This document shows positions 25,511 through 37,324 of a stretch of DNA of 64,000 nt, in pieces. Position 1 is the first letter of the stretch. Every line of letters begins with the position of its first letter. Both the position numbers and the translations under genes were made by a program. The stretch is from Paramecium sonneborni. Taxonomy: Eukaryota > Ciliophora > Oligohymenophorea > Peniculida > Parameciidae. A model generated the notes under the pieces. The model was not told where the DNA came from and ran no database searches. It worked only from the letters and a program-made list of their open reading frames with translations. Where the stretch lies: the NCBI GenBank assembly GCA_905182985.1, contig CAJJDN010000032.1:467562-531561 (forward strand). The letters run 5' to 3'.

Positions 25511-26205
25511 TCATTAAAGTCCTTTTTCTGCCTAAGATTTACTCCAAGCCTAAGCTATGGTTCGTTTCATATCATCATCTCCATTCTAATACATTTCTTT
25601 CATCATATTCATCAAAGATGCTTATGGATCCTATTGATCTAATTTAGATGGATCTGTGTCAATCTGTATATAAATTATTATTTACTAATTTCTCTTTAAA
25701 ATTCAATTATTCCCAATTCTTTTGATCTTTCTTAATTAAATTAAGCACAATAGAATTATTTGTCACTTTAATAGAACATTCCTTATCTTTTAATTCATCA
25801 AATGTTTTCTTAATAGAAAATCTAAAATTTATTGATTATCTCAAACCTTTAATTTAAGCCTTTAAAGCCTTTAATTTTGACATCTACACTGTTAGATGTG
25901 AACTATGAGGTAATATTTTCCTTAGGATGTTAGCCAATTCCCTCCAAATTCAAAAACACTTTTACTTTATTACCCTCTTAATCCCAAGCATATTTTGTAA
26001 TGCCTTAATATAGAATCTCCTAATCTTTCTATTATTGTTAAATTTATTAAGGTTATTCAACTTTTTATGGTGTTAGTATTTTAATAGAGTTTTCTAAATA
26101 TTTGATTCTATTATTTAGATAATCAATGTTGGATTTGCGTTTGAGAGTTGAAATGACTTATTAGATTTCTGATAAATCTTATTAGAGCTCTTCTAATTCA
26201 GACAT
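25511..26205 (-). CDS. CACYBP: calcyclin-binding protein / SIP (CS plus SGS domains)
   Basis: Introns 25822..25846 and 25664..25685 leave 648 nt, or 215 residues; animal CacyBP has ~228. Residues 1-65 form a helical hairpin (MSELEEL...). A CS (p23-like) domain follows at about 75-165 (YAWDQEGNKVKVFLN, VDVKIKGFKG, CSIKVTNNSIVLNL). The C-terminal SGS motif is diagnostic: DPSKLDQQDP, LMNMMKEMYQNGDDDMKR and AWSKSQAEKG. In animals the protein bridges the SIAH-1 E3 ligase to SKP1 and acts with Hsp90-type chaperones; by homology a role in ubiquitination scaffolding is expected. Confidence 0.9.
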
Positions 26206-26317
26206 TAAATTTAATAATATATTATTAACGTAATTTAAATTACATATGATTATTTTATTGAATGCTAGAACAATCTATTTTTGTGTATATATATGAAATT
26301 TAAACTGTATGATAGCA

Positions 26318-26742
26318 TCATTCATTTAAGCAATCGCATTCTGGATGTCTTTATGAAAAACTCATTAAGCATTCAACTGATCTAAGGTTAACTGATGATA
26401 AGCATTCAGATTAGAAATCAGCAACACATTATTCTACATTACAGCCATTAAGAATGAAGTTCCAATATGCACTGTTGGGGCAGTAAATTTTACCACATTC
26501 ATATCTAAATATATATAAATTAATATGTACAAGGCAATCAATTTTTAATTTTTGGATTCATAAGCACAATTGCCATAGCAGGGGTCTGCTTCTCCGCATT
26601 TATTCTTGCAATTTAAAGCTTTTGAAGCACAACCAAAAACTTCAGCAACACAAGCATTATATTCCTTTGAGCATTTTTCTTTAACACAAGCTTCATCAGC
26701 GATGACAGCAATAACAAGAAGAGCAATAAGGATTGATTTCAT
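26318..26742 (-). CDS. small secreted protein with 16 cysteines, 132 aa
   Basis: ATG 26742 opens a strong signal peptide (MKSILIALLVIAVIA followed by DEA). A 26-nt intron (26505..26530) joins two Cys-rich halves and gives 399 coding nt ending at TGA 26318-26320. The mature part of ~117 residues has 16 Cys, evenly spread (for example CVKEKC, CKNKC, CYGNC, CDC), enough for eight disulfides. Without splicing the frame continues as a low-Cys peptide and soon stops, so the conserved cysteine density supports the splice. Unknown family; candidates are a pheromone-like, surface or trichocyst-associated peptide, all inference. Confidence 0.72.
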
Positions 26743-27567
26743 TGATAATATTATATTGACAAAATATCTAGGATTTAAATTTACCAAATATACGACCCCC
26801 TTAAAAATTGAATTACGTAATGTAGTTATTTGCATTATTAATATTATTAATATTATTAAAATGTATCTTATCATTAATACTATATATAATATTATTTATT
26901 TCCTAATTTTTAAATCAAATTTTTACCAGATGAGGAAGAAATAATGAATGTAAAGAAAAAAATTTTATTATAAATTCTAATCATAATATCATTTATTAAG
27001 AAAACGACGTATTGTCTTTAATTAACATAAAAGCCCAAAGCACATGTTTATATATAAAATTAGGAAAAAAAAAATGTCCCTTTTCTTTGTAGAGTTTATG
27101 ATAGTTTTACTATTATTCTGTTTACTATATCATTTAGTAAACAGATATTAACATTTAAAAATTAGTATTCACTTTTGATATATATAAAAAAGTATTTAAA
27201 GTTTAGAATATGTGAAAATAAAATTTATTAGATGATGGAAAATTTTTGAAAAATATCAGAGGAAAAAAAATTAAGAAAAAGAGAAAAATTCATATTATAA
27301 TATATGTTAAAAGTTATTATAATATCTATTCATAATTATAAATAATAATAATTGAAATATTTTATTTGCTCTATAATTTTAGTATCTTAGGTATAGATTC
27401 TGAATTCTGAAGAAGATTTCAATTTAAATATTGAAATAACAAATATTAGAATTTTTAAATTTCTAAAAACTAAGAATTTTGAATTATGACGCATCATATA
27501 ATAAGTACGCATTAGCTCCAATTATTAAAATCCAATTGTCAAATAAGATTTAAATAATAATACAGAT
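26743..27567. other. intergenic between divergent genes
   Basis: About 825 nt between the start of the Cys-rich gene (minus) and the start of the cystathionine gamma-lyase gene (plus). No coding frame is convincing. It contains the hairpin at 27117-27145 and a run of eleven A at about 27064. Confidence 0.45.
27117..27145. repeat. perfect 11-bp inverted repeat, 7-nt loop
   Basis: TCTGTTTACTA and its exact complement TAGTAAACAGA flank a 7-nt loop. In transcribed form it would fold into an 11-bp hairpin. It lies in the divergent spacer, about 375 nt before the Cys-rich gene start and 420 nt before the CTH start. It could be a regulator site or a small RNA hairpin. Confidence 0.4.
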
Positions 27568-28778
27568 ATGTTAGTTCAAGAAGAAGATTATTTATTCGAC
27601 ACAGAATTCACAATAGCAACAAAAACAATTCATAAAACATGTGATTAGACATACGGAGCAATAAATCCTCCAATTTATATGAGCTCAACATTTGAATTGA
27701 AAGATGTAGAATCATTTGGAAAAGGTTATTTTTATACGCGATGTGGGAATCCTACAAGAACAGTAGTAGAAGAAATAATAGCAGAGATAGAACAAAACAA
27801 CTATGCAATAGCATTCAGTTCTGGAATGGCTGCTATTTAGTGTGTGATTAACTTATTAAAAGAAGGAGATGAGATGTTAGCTATGGATGATCTTTATGGA
27901 GGAACAATTGGATATTTAAAAGCTATAGCTATGGAAAAACATGGCATAAAAGTTAAATTTATAGATATGACAAATTTAGATGAAGTCAGAAAACAAATGA
28001 ATGGAAATGTTAAACTTATTTATTTAGAGACTCCCACTAATCCCACAATGAAATTAACTGATATTAAAGAACTTTGCTAGATGGTTAGATAAATTAATAA
28101 TAATGTTATTGTTGCAGTTGATAATACTTTTGCAACACCTTATCTTTCGACTCCCTCAATTCTAGGAGCAGATATTACATTAAATTCAGGTACAAAATAT
28201 TTAGGAGGACACTCTGATATTTTATTTGGAACTTTGAGTTGCCGAAATAAGGAATTATATGATAATTTATTTAAAATCTCCTATCTAACTGGAGGTTGTC
28301 CTAGTCCTTTTGACTGTTATTTAGTAACAAGAAGTTTAAAAACTCTTGAAGTTAGAATGAAATAATAAATTAAGAATGCTTATATTTTAGCTAAGTATCT
28401 TGAAGGTCATCCAAAAGTTGAAAAGGTACTTTATCCAGGATTAGAGAGCCATCCTTAATACTAATTAGCAAGAAAATAAATGAGAGCTGGAGGAGCAATG
28501 ATCAGTTTTTATATAAAAGGAGGAGCTGCTGAAGTAGAAAAATTTATGAAAGGACTTGAATTATTTACTATGGCTGTGAGTTTGGGAGGTGTAGAAAGTA
28601 TTGTATTGTTTCTATTTTAGGTTTAATATAAATACCAGCAAAAATGACACATTCAGGTTTAACTGAGGCTTAAAGATAAGAGCTTAGAATAACTTAGAAT
28701 CTCATTCGTTTATCAGCAGGTTTGGAACATGTTGCTGATTTAATAAAAGATTTGGAGCATGCTTTTAAGAATGTTTGA
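27568..28778 (+). CDS. CTH: cystathionine gamma-lyase (PLP enzyme of transsulfuration)
   Basis: Two exons with a 23-nt intron (28598..28620) give 395 residues, the normal family length. It cleaves cystathionine to cysteine, 2-oxobutyrate and ammonia, using pyridoxal phosphate. Visible landmarks are YTRCGNPT, the SSGMAA phosphate-binding turn, LYGGT, ETPTNPT, VDNTFATPY and the cofactor lysine at residue 210 in SGTKYLGGHSD (human CTH Lys212). After splicing the C-terminus reads VESLIQIPAKMTHSGL, the conserved substrate-carboxylate region. A cystathionine beta-lyase or gamma-synthase activity cannot be excluded from sequence alone, but the CBS gene at 39.5-41.1 kb favours CTH. Confidence 0.92.
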
Positions 28779-28979
28779 ATTTATTTCTATATATATTTAT
28801 CATTATTATTATAAAACCAATATAATAAAAACAAAGAATAATAGTGAAATAAAATCAAAAATTTAGAACTAAAAATCTTAATATATTTTTATTTTTATGA
28901 TTGTAATTGATCATTATTATTCTTCTTTCTATTTCTTCCTACAATATTAATTCTTTTGATCACCTAAAATCTTGAATAC

Positions 28980-29052
28980 GCTGATGTAGCTCAGTCGGCA
29001 GAGCGGTTGGCTGTTAACCAACAGGTCGAAGGTTCAAACCCTTCCATTAGCG
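28980..29052 (+). tRNA. tRNA-Asn: tRNA-Asn(GTT)
   Basis: A 73-nt cloverleaf without intron. Acceptor GCTGATG pairs with CATTAGC through one G-U pair, with discriminator G. The D arm GCTC...GAGC, anticodon arm GTTGG/CCAAC with loop CTGTTAA (anticodon GTT), variable AGGTC and T arm GAAGG-TTCAAAC-CCTTC are all present. A-box (TAGCTCAGTCGG) and B-box (GGTTCAAACCC) promoters are intact. Confidence 0.96.
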
Positions 29053-29053
29053 C

Positions 29054-29060
29054 TTTTTTT
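29054..29060 (+). terminator. RNA polymerase III terminator
   Basis: A run of seven T starts two bases after the tRNA discriminator base, the usual Pol III stop signal. A second T6 run follows a few bases later. Confidence 0.85.
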
Positions 29061-29472
29061 CTCTTTTTTCAAATTTAATTTATTTTAAAATTTCTTCATT
29101 TTATTTATTTTACATATAAAATTTGCAATTATCAATAATATTATTGTTATTCAAGCTTTGAAATATTTTAATTAAGCAGATCGAGTATCATCATATTAGA
29201 TTTTTTAATAGTTTTTGAAAAATTAAAATAATCAATTGAAACTCATCTGATTTAAATTAATCCTAATACAGATAGGGACTTGAAACAAAAAAAAACTGAT
29301 ATAGAGCCATAATAGTAAATATATACTAAGTCTCAATTCAAATTTTTTAATGTTTAAATAATTGAAAATATCTAATAAACCATTAATTTATTAAGCTATA
29401 GAATGAGATATTATATCTAATTTTAAATTGAATTGGGTTTTATGATTATATTTTTTTATTAATAAAATTTTG
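29061..29472. other. intergenic, no gene seen
   Basis: About 410 nt of AT-rich DNA between the tRNA and the K+ channel gene. No open frame or structured RNA noticed; presumably the channel promoter. Confidence 0.5.
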
Positions 29473-31959
29473 ATGTCATCATAAGGATAACATATGGAAC
29501 TTCAGTAAAGAGATTCAATTTAAGAATCATTGTTAAATGAGTCTTCAATAAATAATTAAGAAGAGTTTCATTTAGAAATTTCAGATATTATTTTGAATGG
29601 AAAATAATTTTAGAATAAAGCAAAATTAGCTTTAGAAGAAAGAGCAGAGAAGAAATAACAACAATCATAAGAATATATATTAGAAAGAATTCGTTAATTA
29701 TATAACGATAGTTTAGAAGGAGTATAAAAGAAATTAAGTATAATTTAAAGATGTATTGTAGATATATTGTATTAATTACCAATTTTGAGACCGAAACAAA
29801 TAATTTTATGGAAATTATTAATCAATCTATTAACGTTATTTGTTTTTTTTGAGATCCCTGTATATATATCATTTGGACAAGCCTTTTGGAAAGTATAAAA
29901 ATATCTAAATTTAGGAATTAGATACTATTTAGTTAATCGCTGCATTGTATTACACTATATCTCTTTTACTTGTAATAGATATGGGTTTAGATTTTATAAC
30001 AGCATATTATAAACATGGAGTTGTAATTACTGACAGTAGGAAAATAGCTATAAATTATTTATACGGGAATTTTATCTTTGATTTAATTGCTGTAAAATTT
30101 TATTTAATAAAATAGTTAATAATCTCAATTGCTCGATTATCTCTATTCACCTCTTAATATAGATTTATTTTTATAATGTTTTACTTTAAACTACCTTCAT
30201 TTTTAAGATTTAATAATCAATTAAATTAAATGGTATTACTTCATAGAAGAACAAGAGTTTGTTATGAAGTTGGAAAAATAGTTATTTTTATGTTTTTTGC
30301 ATTCAATGTATTTTTGTGTGTGTTCTATATGATTGGAGTATATAGTGTAGCATCAAATTATAATTCTTGGTTAATAAATCCAGGTAATTTTGGAATTATA
30401 ATTGATCGACCATTGCATGAGATATATTTTTTTGGATTTTATTTTTCTTTGGGAACAGTCTCAACTACAATGGGTTATGGTGATATAGTACATTTTATAT
30501 AAATAATAATTAGTCTCCAATGAATATTATGGAATGTGCCTGGTCACTTTTAGGAGTTATGTTTGGTTTAATAATTATTTTTAATAACATAAACTTATTT
30601 TAAAAAATGATGGAAGAGTATAGTATATATAATATTAAACAATTTAAATATAAGTTAAGTATCAATAAATTTATGGAATAAAAGTAAGTACCTTCTGAAT
30701 TATAAGAAATAATTAGATAATATCTTAATGAATATTGGCATAAATAAGGATTAAGAGATTTGGAATAGGAAACGTTAGTTTTTCAAATGTTGGCTCCTGA
30801 ATTAAAATAAGAATTAATGTATTAGTCTTATGGATAGTTTTTACAAACTACTTTTTTTTCAAAATATTTTTCAAAACCTTTTTTAAAAGATCTTTCGGAA
30901 AAAATAACAGAAGTTCATTATTCAGCTGGAAATGTGATAATTGAAGCAGGTGATTCTAATGATGATCAAAGTTTTTATTTTATCTAAAGTGGAACAGTTA
31001 TTATTAATTGTGGTAATTCTGAAATTGTGAAAAAGAAAATGATAAAAGGAGATAGTTTTGGTGAATTTGCCTTTATAACAGGTAATCTATTTATAATCTA
31101 AAATAAAAGGATAAGCAAGAACAGCCACAGTTTATTCTTAAGAATATAGTTAATTACATAAAATATCAAGAAATAACTTTTTGGATGTATTAAAAAATTA
31201 TCCTGATGATTATGAAATATTTTGCAATATGAGAGATGGGTTAATATTTTCTTAATAATTTGAAACAGTTGGTTAATTTTGTTGGACTTGTCATAAATTT
31301 GATCATTACGCAAATTCATGCCCATTTACTCATTATATTCCTTAAGTTTAGAATTTAGTTGATAATGCAACTATTATAAATACAAATTAAGATAGAATCA
31401 AAATATAAAGATATGATAGAAAATAATGGCCAACTAGAAAAAATTAAAGAATTTTAGTAAATGGTTTGAATAAATCTAAAATTCAAAAATATGCTAATGT
31501 CATAGTACATTATAATTTTTATTAAATTAGTTGAAAACTGCAAGAAGTATCAATTAATAAAAGTCATCAAATTCTCCGTTGAAGAAATAAACAAGTATCC
31601 AATTAAAAGGATAATCGTTTGGAGACTCAAAAATAGATATAGATAAATCTGAATAAATCTAGGATGAGTCTTTTAGATCAAATCAGTAAGACGAAAATGT
31701 TTTGGCCTAAGTTTAAGAACCAAAAGATGCAGAGAGAAATAGTCTCAAAAATTTATAAACAAAACTTAATTAATTTAGAGATAAATATGAATATTCTATA
31801 CATTAAGGGTTAGATTATTTTGATGAACCTCAAAATTTCAAATATTATAAGAAGAAATTTAATTACTCAAATTACAAAGTATTTTAAGGATTTCAAGAAT
31901 CTCAAAGGAAGAAATAATTAAAAATAAGGAAATCATATATGTCAGTTCCATATACTTGA
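29473..31959 (+). CDS. potassium channel with cyclic-nucleotide-binding domain and C-terminal zinc knuckle
   Basis: Five exons (introns 29893..29914, 30488..30513, 31082..31109, 31505..31530) give 794 residues; 29494 is a second in-frame ATG. Six membrane segments span about 125-345. The pore loop carries SLGTVSTTMGYGDI with the canonical K+ filter GYGD near residue 325. A C-linker and CNBD follow (about 350-565: YFSKPFLKDL, GDSFGEFAFITG, QARTATVYS). At about 577-592 CWTCHKFDHYANSCPF fits a CX2CX4HX4C zinc knuckle. It should be a K+-selective channel tuned by cyclic nucleotides, of the CNG/EAG-like type abundant in ciliates and controlling membrane potential and swimming. The zinc knuckle's role is unknown. 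Asp/Arg-rich S4 residues were not clearly resolved. Confidence 0.9.
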
Positions 31960-32018
31960 GAATATTGATTACTTATTAGTTTTATTATTTGTAATTTTTT
32001 ATTAAGTAATAAAGTTTA

Positions 32019-33440
32019 ATGGCATCTCTACCTTAATAATTAAAAGATCTCTTAAAATAGATTGACTTATTTAGTATACCAGTTCCTGTATTAACAAATG
32101 ATTCAAAATCATAATATTCAAGTTTTTACAGTGGACTTATCTCAATTTTGGCTTCACTACTTAGTTTAGCCTATTTTGCTTATGTTATTTAAGAATGGGT
32201 TAATGGTAATATACTTCCTACAATTACAAGCAATTAATAAGCCATGGCATATACAGAATAAGAAATGGAAGAAAACTTTATTTAATTCAAATTAACAGAT
32301 CCATCTAATCATGATCCTTTTACAAGAAAAAACAATATAATAACTCCATTGTTATTTGTTGTTGAGAATTTTTAAATTGTTAGTGCTCCTTAACCTTTAT
32401 TTAGTGATGAAAATAAACCATTTACAATAGGATTAAAAAAAGGAACTTTAGTTGTTAATAATTTAAATAATTAAAATGAAGGTGAATCATTTAAACCACA
32501 AAAAAATTATTTATTAATATTTATTGAATGTTTGGAATAATATTTAGATTCAAATAGTACTTGTGCCAATAAATAAGAAATAGATTAATATATGTCGGAG
32601 TATCATGGATTTTTATCAATTATTATGAAATTGGAACAATATAGTTTTAAAAAAGATCAAATAGAATAAATAACAAAGTAAGCTTATCAAGCACTTTCTC
32701 CTACCTATATTTAATATACTTAAATTGCAATTTAATAAAAAGAAATTAATCTTGATAATGGTCTATTATTTTAAAATTAAATTACTTATAAATTAATCAA
32801 TGATTTCTACTTAATTAATTAATCGATAGATAATAAATATATATAAAATATTGCTTCATCATTTTCAACTTAGAAATTTGAATTAAGTGCTATTTTTACA
32901 TATTAGATAAGCATTGATAATTTGTAAATTTCAGAAAGAATTATTATGCCAAAACTAAGTGCAGTTTTGGCTTATATAGGATCAATTGTTTAAGTTATAT
33001 TTATGTTAAAGTATTTAGCAATTTATATCAATAATCAATAATTTAAATAAGAGATGTAAACTGAAATTCTTCATATGTACTACCCAAATTTAAGAAATAT
33101 CATTATAAATAGAAACTTCTTTGGTTAGATAATATCCACTAATTAAACAAATGAAGGTAATTAAAATGAAAACTTTATAAAATAATATTAGGGACATCTT
33201 GATTTAGCATTTAGAAAGCTTCGGCTGATAAATATTATTTATGAATTATCTAGAATTGAATTATTGATGGAAAAAAATTTTGGTCTTGAAAATGTAAGTA
33301 TGTGTAATTAATTGGGAACAGAATTTTAATTTAATAATTATGATAAAAAAAATGAATCTTTAAGAGCATCCATTTTATCTGCAGGGAATTAAGGACATTA
33401 ACATTAAGATGATATCTTTACAATATTTAATAAATCTTGA
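32019..33440 (+). CDS. two-membrane-segment protein of a lineage-type family, intronless, 473 aa
   Basis: A single uninterrupted frame of 1422 nt starts 60 nt after the K+ channel stop. Layout: a short cytosolic N-terminus (LKQIDLFSIPVPVLT), TM1 at about 42-62 (GLISILASLLSLAYFAYVI), a ~260-residue non-cytosolic domain with few Cys, TM2 at about 325-350 (KLSAVLAYIGSIVQVIFMLK), then a cytosolic tail that opens YYPNLRNIIINRNF. The same plan and the same YYP..(K/R)NIII.RN motif occur in the genes at 54.1 and 56.5 kb, which places all three in one family. Function unknown; I cannot match it to a named domain. Confidence 0.8.
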
Positions 33441-33512
33441 AATACCTAAAATTAAAATGACATCATCGATTTAATATTTAAGAAATATATAGTTATTTTA
33501 TAATTTATTTAT

Positions 33513-34220
33513 ATGATCTCTATAATTTACTTATTATTTGGCATAATATTAGGCTAAGATGATAACATCATGAATGATGTAATTGATGATAGATAAGATA
33601 GAAAAGATCTTATGCAAGAATGGGAATTGATGATGCAAGACTTTATACCTGATGATATGATAGCATTTGAATTAAAGCAAGGAAATATAGAAATATTGGA
33701 GGAAGGAATTCATCATCCAACAACAATACGAGGAGCATATTTTATTAGTATGACAACCAAAGAAAAAATAAATTTTATAGTAAAAATACATAATTATTGA
33801 TAGATTAAAGATCCAAAAGGAAATATAATAAATAGTAAAGCTGGTAAGAAGGAGGCTGTATTTTCAGTTAATATAACTGAGCCTGGAGATTATTAATTTA
33901 TGTTTGATAATGAAAGAGGCAGTAGTGATTAAATAGTAACATTTGCCTTAGATATTCACAATGCCACTTATGAGCATATCAAACATCATGATTTGGATCC
34001 ACTAATGAAATAGATTCAGCATTTATAAAATGGTGTCAATGACATAATGTTTGAAACCAAGTTTTCCCAATAGAGAAGAGAAAGTGGTTATGAATAAATG
34101 TAAACTACTCATTAAAGATTATTTTATTTTACCATACTTGAGACCATAATTATTGTTTCAGTGAGTGTATGGTAGGTGTATTATATCAAGAGTATTATTG
34201 ACAATCGTAGATTGATTTGA
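33513..34220 (+). CDS. p24/TMED (emp24/GOLD) cargo receptor of the early secretory pathway
   Basis: Two exons (24-nt intron 33780..33803) give 227 residues. A signal peptide (MISIIYLLFGIILG) is followed by a GOLD beta-sandwich (IAFELKQGNIEILE, IRGAYFIS, IIKDPKGNIINSKAGKKEAVFSV split around glycine-rich turns, GDYQFMFDN), a heptad coiled coil (MKQIQHLQNGVNDIMFE) and one C-terminal membrane segment with the short tail DNRRLI. p24 proteins load cargo such as GPI-anchored proteins into COPII vesicles and cycle by COPI. GPI-anchored surface antigens are prominent in Paramecium, which would make this a plausible partner. The FF/KK sorting signals of animal p24 tails are not present. Confidence 0.87.
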
Positions 34221-34342
34221 TTTATTGATAAATTTATATATATTAGTGTTTGTATTTGCTAAATAAGATTAAATTCTATATGTTCTTTTAAAACTTACAC
34301 ATACCTTAAATAAATTATTTTAAAAATATATAAATATTTGAA

Positions 34343-37311
34343 ATGCGTAGTTTGAGCCGATTTTTTTTACGCCGACCTTAATTATTGTTTAATGGTTGCA
34401 CAATTCCATTACGATAGAAATGCATAAATGGATTTAGTAGTAGTAACTTGTTATTGAAGCTTAATTTAGGTTCTAATAATAACTCAAGTGTCAAATTAAA
34501 AACAATCCCACTTTAAAATTACTAATGTAATCTTGATGAGATTGAATCTAAAAACAATCCTACTGATTTTTGCTTGTTTAGTTCAGTTTAACCTATATTC
34601 CCTAATAATCAAATGAATTGCTAAATAAAGATAGGAAATTTAAAACGTATTACAAAACCACTTCTTTACACAATAATTTCACCTGACAATGGAGAAATCT
34701 TTACAATTGGAATTGCTTTGAGTAAATAAGTTGAAAAAAGTTTGAATTCTGAACTGAAAGTAATAGAGTAAAGAGATGCAAATGGAAATATTCTGATAAA
34801 TGATCCAATGAGCAATTCATTTAATTTAGATATAATTTCAAAATCTGTAAATAATTTAAAGCAATAAGATAGAAAAATTACCGATTTAAAATAATAAAAA
34901 TTGAGATGAGTCCAGATGGTATATTTGCTTAAGGAATACCATATAAAGATAGACCTCTCACTTAAGCAGAATAATAGATTGATATTAAGAATGAAATTCA
35001 ACAGATAAGTTCTCTTGTATTTTAAATAAGAAAATTGTCATAAATCGATAGAGTTGAAGCATTTACAGATGTAAATTAATCTCTTCTAGATTCAAATGAA
35101 AATTTAACACCAACATAAATAGATGAATTGGTATATTAAGTAGCTGCTGGTCTTTCAAAATTATAAACAAATAGTTTAAAATTAAATACATCTTAATTTG
35201 TTTAATAATTATTAGAGAGTTAATCATATGTTGAAAGATTATTTATATTAAGAAAGTAATTAGAAAATATGTCAGGAGTTTTAGATTTAGTAAATAAACA
35301 TTTTAAAGAATCAGATTAATCCTTATTGAAATTACATTAATAAACATTGGCTAAATTAGCAACAGAATATATTAGATAAAATTATTTAAAAGATGTTATA
35401 ACATCATCATCCTATGGAGGATCAACTGGATCATCAGCTTAAATTGGTGAAAAAGTATTAATTTAAATAATTTAGTAAAAGTAATCGACTTTAGTTAAGA
35501 AATATTAAGACAAACTCTCTTTGATTCCAGATGAATCATCAAGAGAAAAAGTTAAAAGGGAAATTGAAAGATTTAGTCTTCTTGATAAATAAAGTTCAGA
35601 ATTTCATAAAATTAATTCTTATTTAGATGAAGTTTTCAGTATTCCATTTTCAAAATTTACTGTAATAAATAATTTTTAATATTTTAGGCAGTTTAATGGG
35701 ATATCTAATATGCAAAAGAAGTTCTTAATAAAGAAATTGAGGGTTTAGAAAAAGTTAAAGAAAGAATAATTGAGATGATTTCAGTTAATAAATTAAAGAA
35801 TGCAGGTTAAAAAGCAAAAGGATTTATTTTACTTTTGAATGGTCCCCCAGGAACTGGTAAAACATCAATAGCAAAGAGTATTGCTAAGGCATTAAAAAGA
35901 AATTCTAGATTTATATCTTGTGCAGGAGTTGCTGATCCAACATTCTTTAAGGGACATAAAAGAACCTATGTTGATTCTATGCCAGGTGTTTTTATTAGAG
36001 AACTTATCAAATCAAATACTATGAATCCTGTCTTTATTTTAGATGAATTGGATAAAGTTTCAAAACATCAAGCTGGTGGAGCTGATCCATATTATACTTT
36101 ATTGGAAATTTTGAATCCTGAAGAGAATCATAATTTTACTGATCATTATATGGATATAAGTGTAGATTTTTCACATGTAATATTTATTTTAACATCTAAT
36201 GACACATTATAAATGTTAGAACCACTTAAAAATAGATTAGAAACTATTGATATTTAAGCATATATTTAAGAAGAAAAATTATAAATTGCTAATAATTTTC
36301 TTGTAAATAAAAGTATTGAAAGTAACGGTCTAAAATAATAAATGATAAAATATGATAATGAAACACTTATTAAAATAATCAAAGCATGGTGTTATTAAGA
36401 AAGTGGAGTTAGAGAATTAAAAAGATGTTTGGAAAAAATTGCAAGAAAACATGCAACTAATTTATTAACTGCTAATCCTAATTTATGTGAAAAAGTAGAT
36501 GAATTAAATTAAATTTTATTTGATCCTACTATTTAAAGGTTAGATTTAACAACAGATAAAAACTTAGAACTTATTTCTTAATATTTAGGACCTCCAATTT
36601 TTGATATTCAATTAGAATAGAGATCGATTAAAAAGTTTCCACCTGGTTAAGTTAATATTTTAACAGTCGGAGGAATGATTGGTCATGTTTTAACTGTTGA
36701 AAGCTGTTTTGATGAAAGTGAAGTTGAAAAAAAAGGATAAATTATAGCATCTGGAAATATTAAATTAGTTTTATAAGAATCTTTAAAGTTAGCTAAAATT
36801 AATGCTTATAAATATCTTAATGAAGAATAAAAATAATTATTATCAAAATAAGCTATTCATATGCATTTTACTGAAGGAGCTACTCCAAAAGATGGACCTT
36901 CAGCAGGAACAGCTATAACTACTGCTTTAATAAGTTTAGTTACTAACTTCACTGTCCCTAGTAACTTAGCTATGACTGGAGAAATCTCTTTAAATGGTCA
37001 AGTCTGTAAAATTGGTATTTTTTATTATTATCTAAGGTGGTCTCTAACAAAAACTTATAGCTGCAAAAACACTTGATATTATAGATATCATTTTGCCTTA
37101 TGCTAATTTAGGAGATGCTTTAAATTTGCCAACCTAATTATTAAAAGGACTTAATCTATATTTCGTTACTGACTATCAATAAATTTATGATTTAATCTTT
37201 GATTAATAGATTGGAAATGTTAATTATACAATTAATACAATTAAGAATGGAATATATGAAACAATTTAAAATAGATCAAAAGAGTAAATATAATAATCAA
37301 TTAATTGTTGA
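34343..37311 (+). CDS. LON: mitochondrial Lon protease (AAA+ Ser-Lys peptidase)
   Basis: Four exons (introns 34847..34872, 35662..35687, 37015..37036) give 964 residues. The N-terminus ([18 protein letters not shown]) is an Arg-rich, acid-free mitochondrial presequence. After the LAN-type N-domain and helical linker, Walker A is GPPGTGKTS near residue 483 and Walker B is FILDELDKV. The catalytic serine is at 836 in TPKDGPSAG and the lysine at 879 in GGLQQKLIAAK; the spacing of 43 equals that of E. coli Lon (Ser679-Lys722). Lon degrades oxidised or misfolded matrix proteins and binds mtDNA. No C-terminal SKL is present, arguing against the peroxisomal form. The stop is 13 nt from that of the convergent WD40 gene. 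Confidence 0.94.
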
Positions 37312-37324
37312 ATATGTAACTGAA

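Noticed and set aside
26362..26502. 46-residue minus-strand frame starting MNVVKF, continuing past a TGA towards CacyBP (possible selenoprotein)
   Set aside because: Splicing 26505..26530 puts the same DNA into another frame rich in Cys and continuous with the upstream signal-peptide exon, ending in its own TGA. No selenoprotein context is needed.
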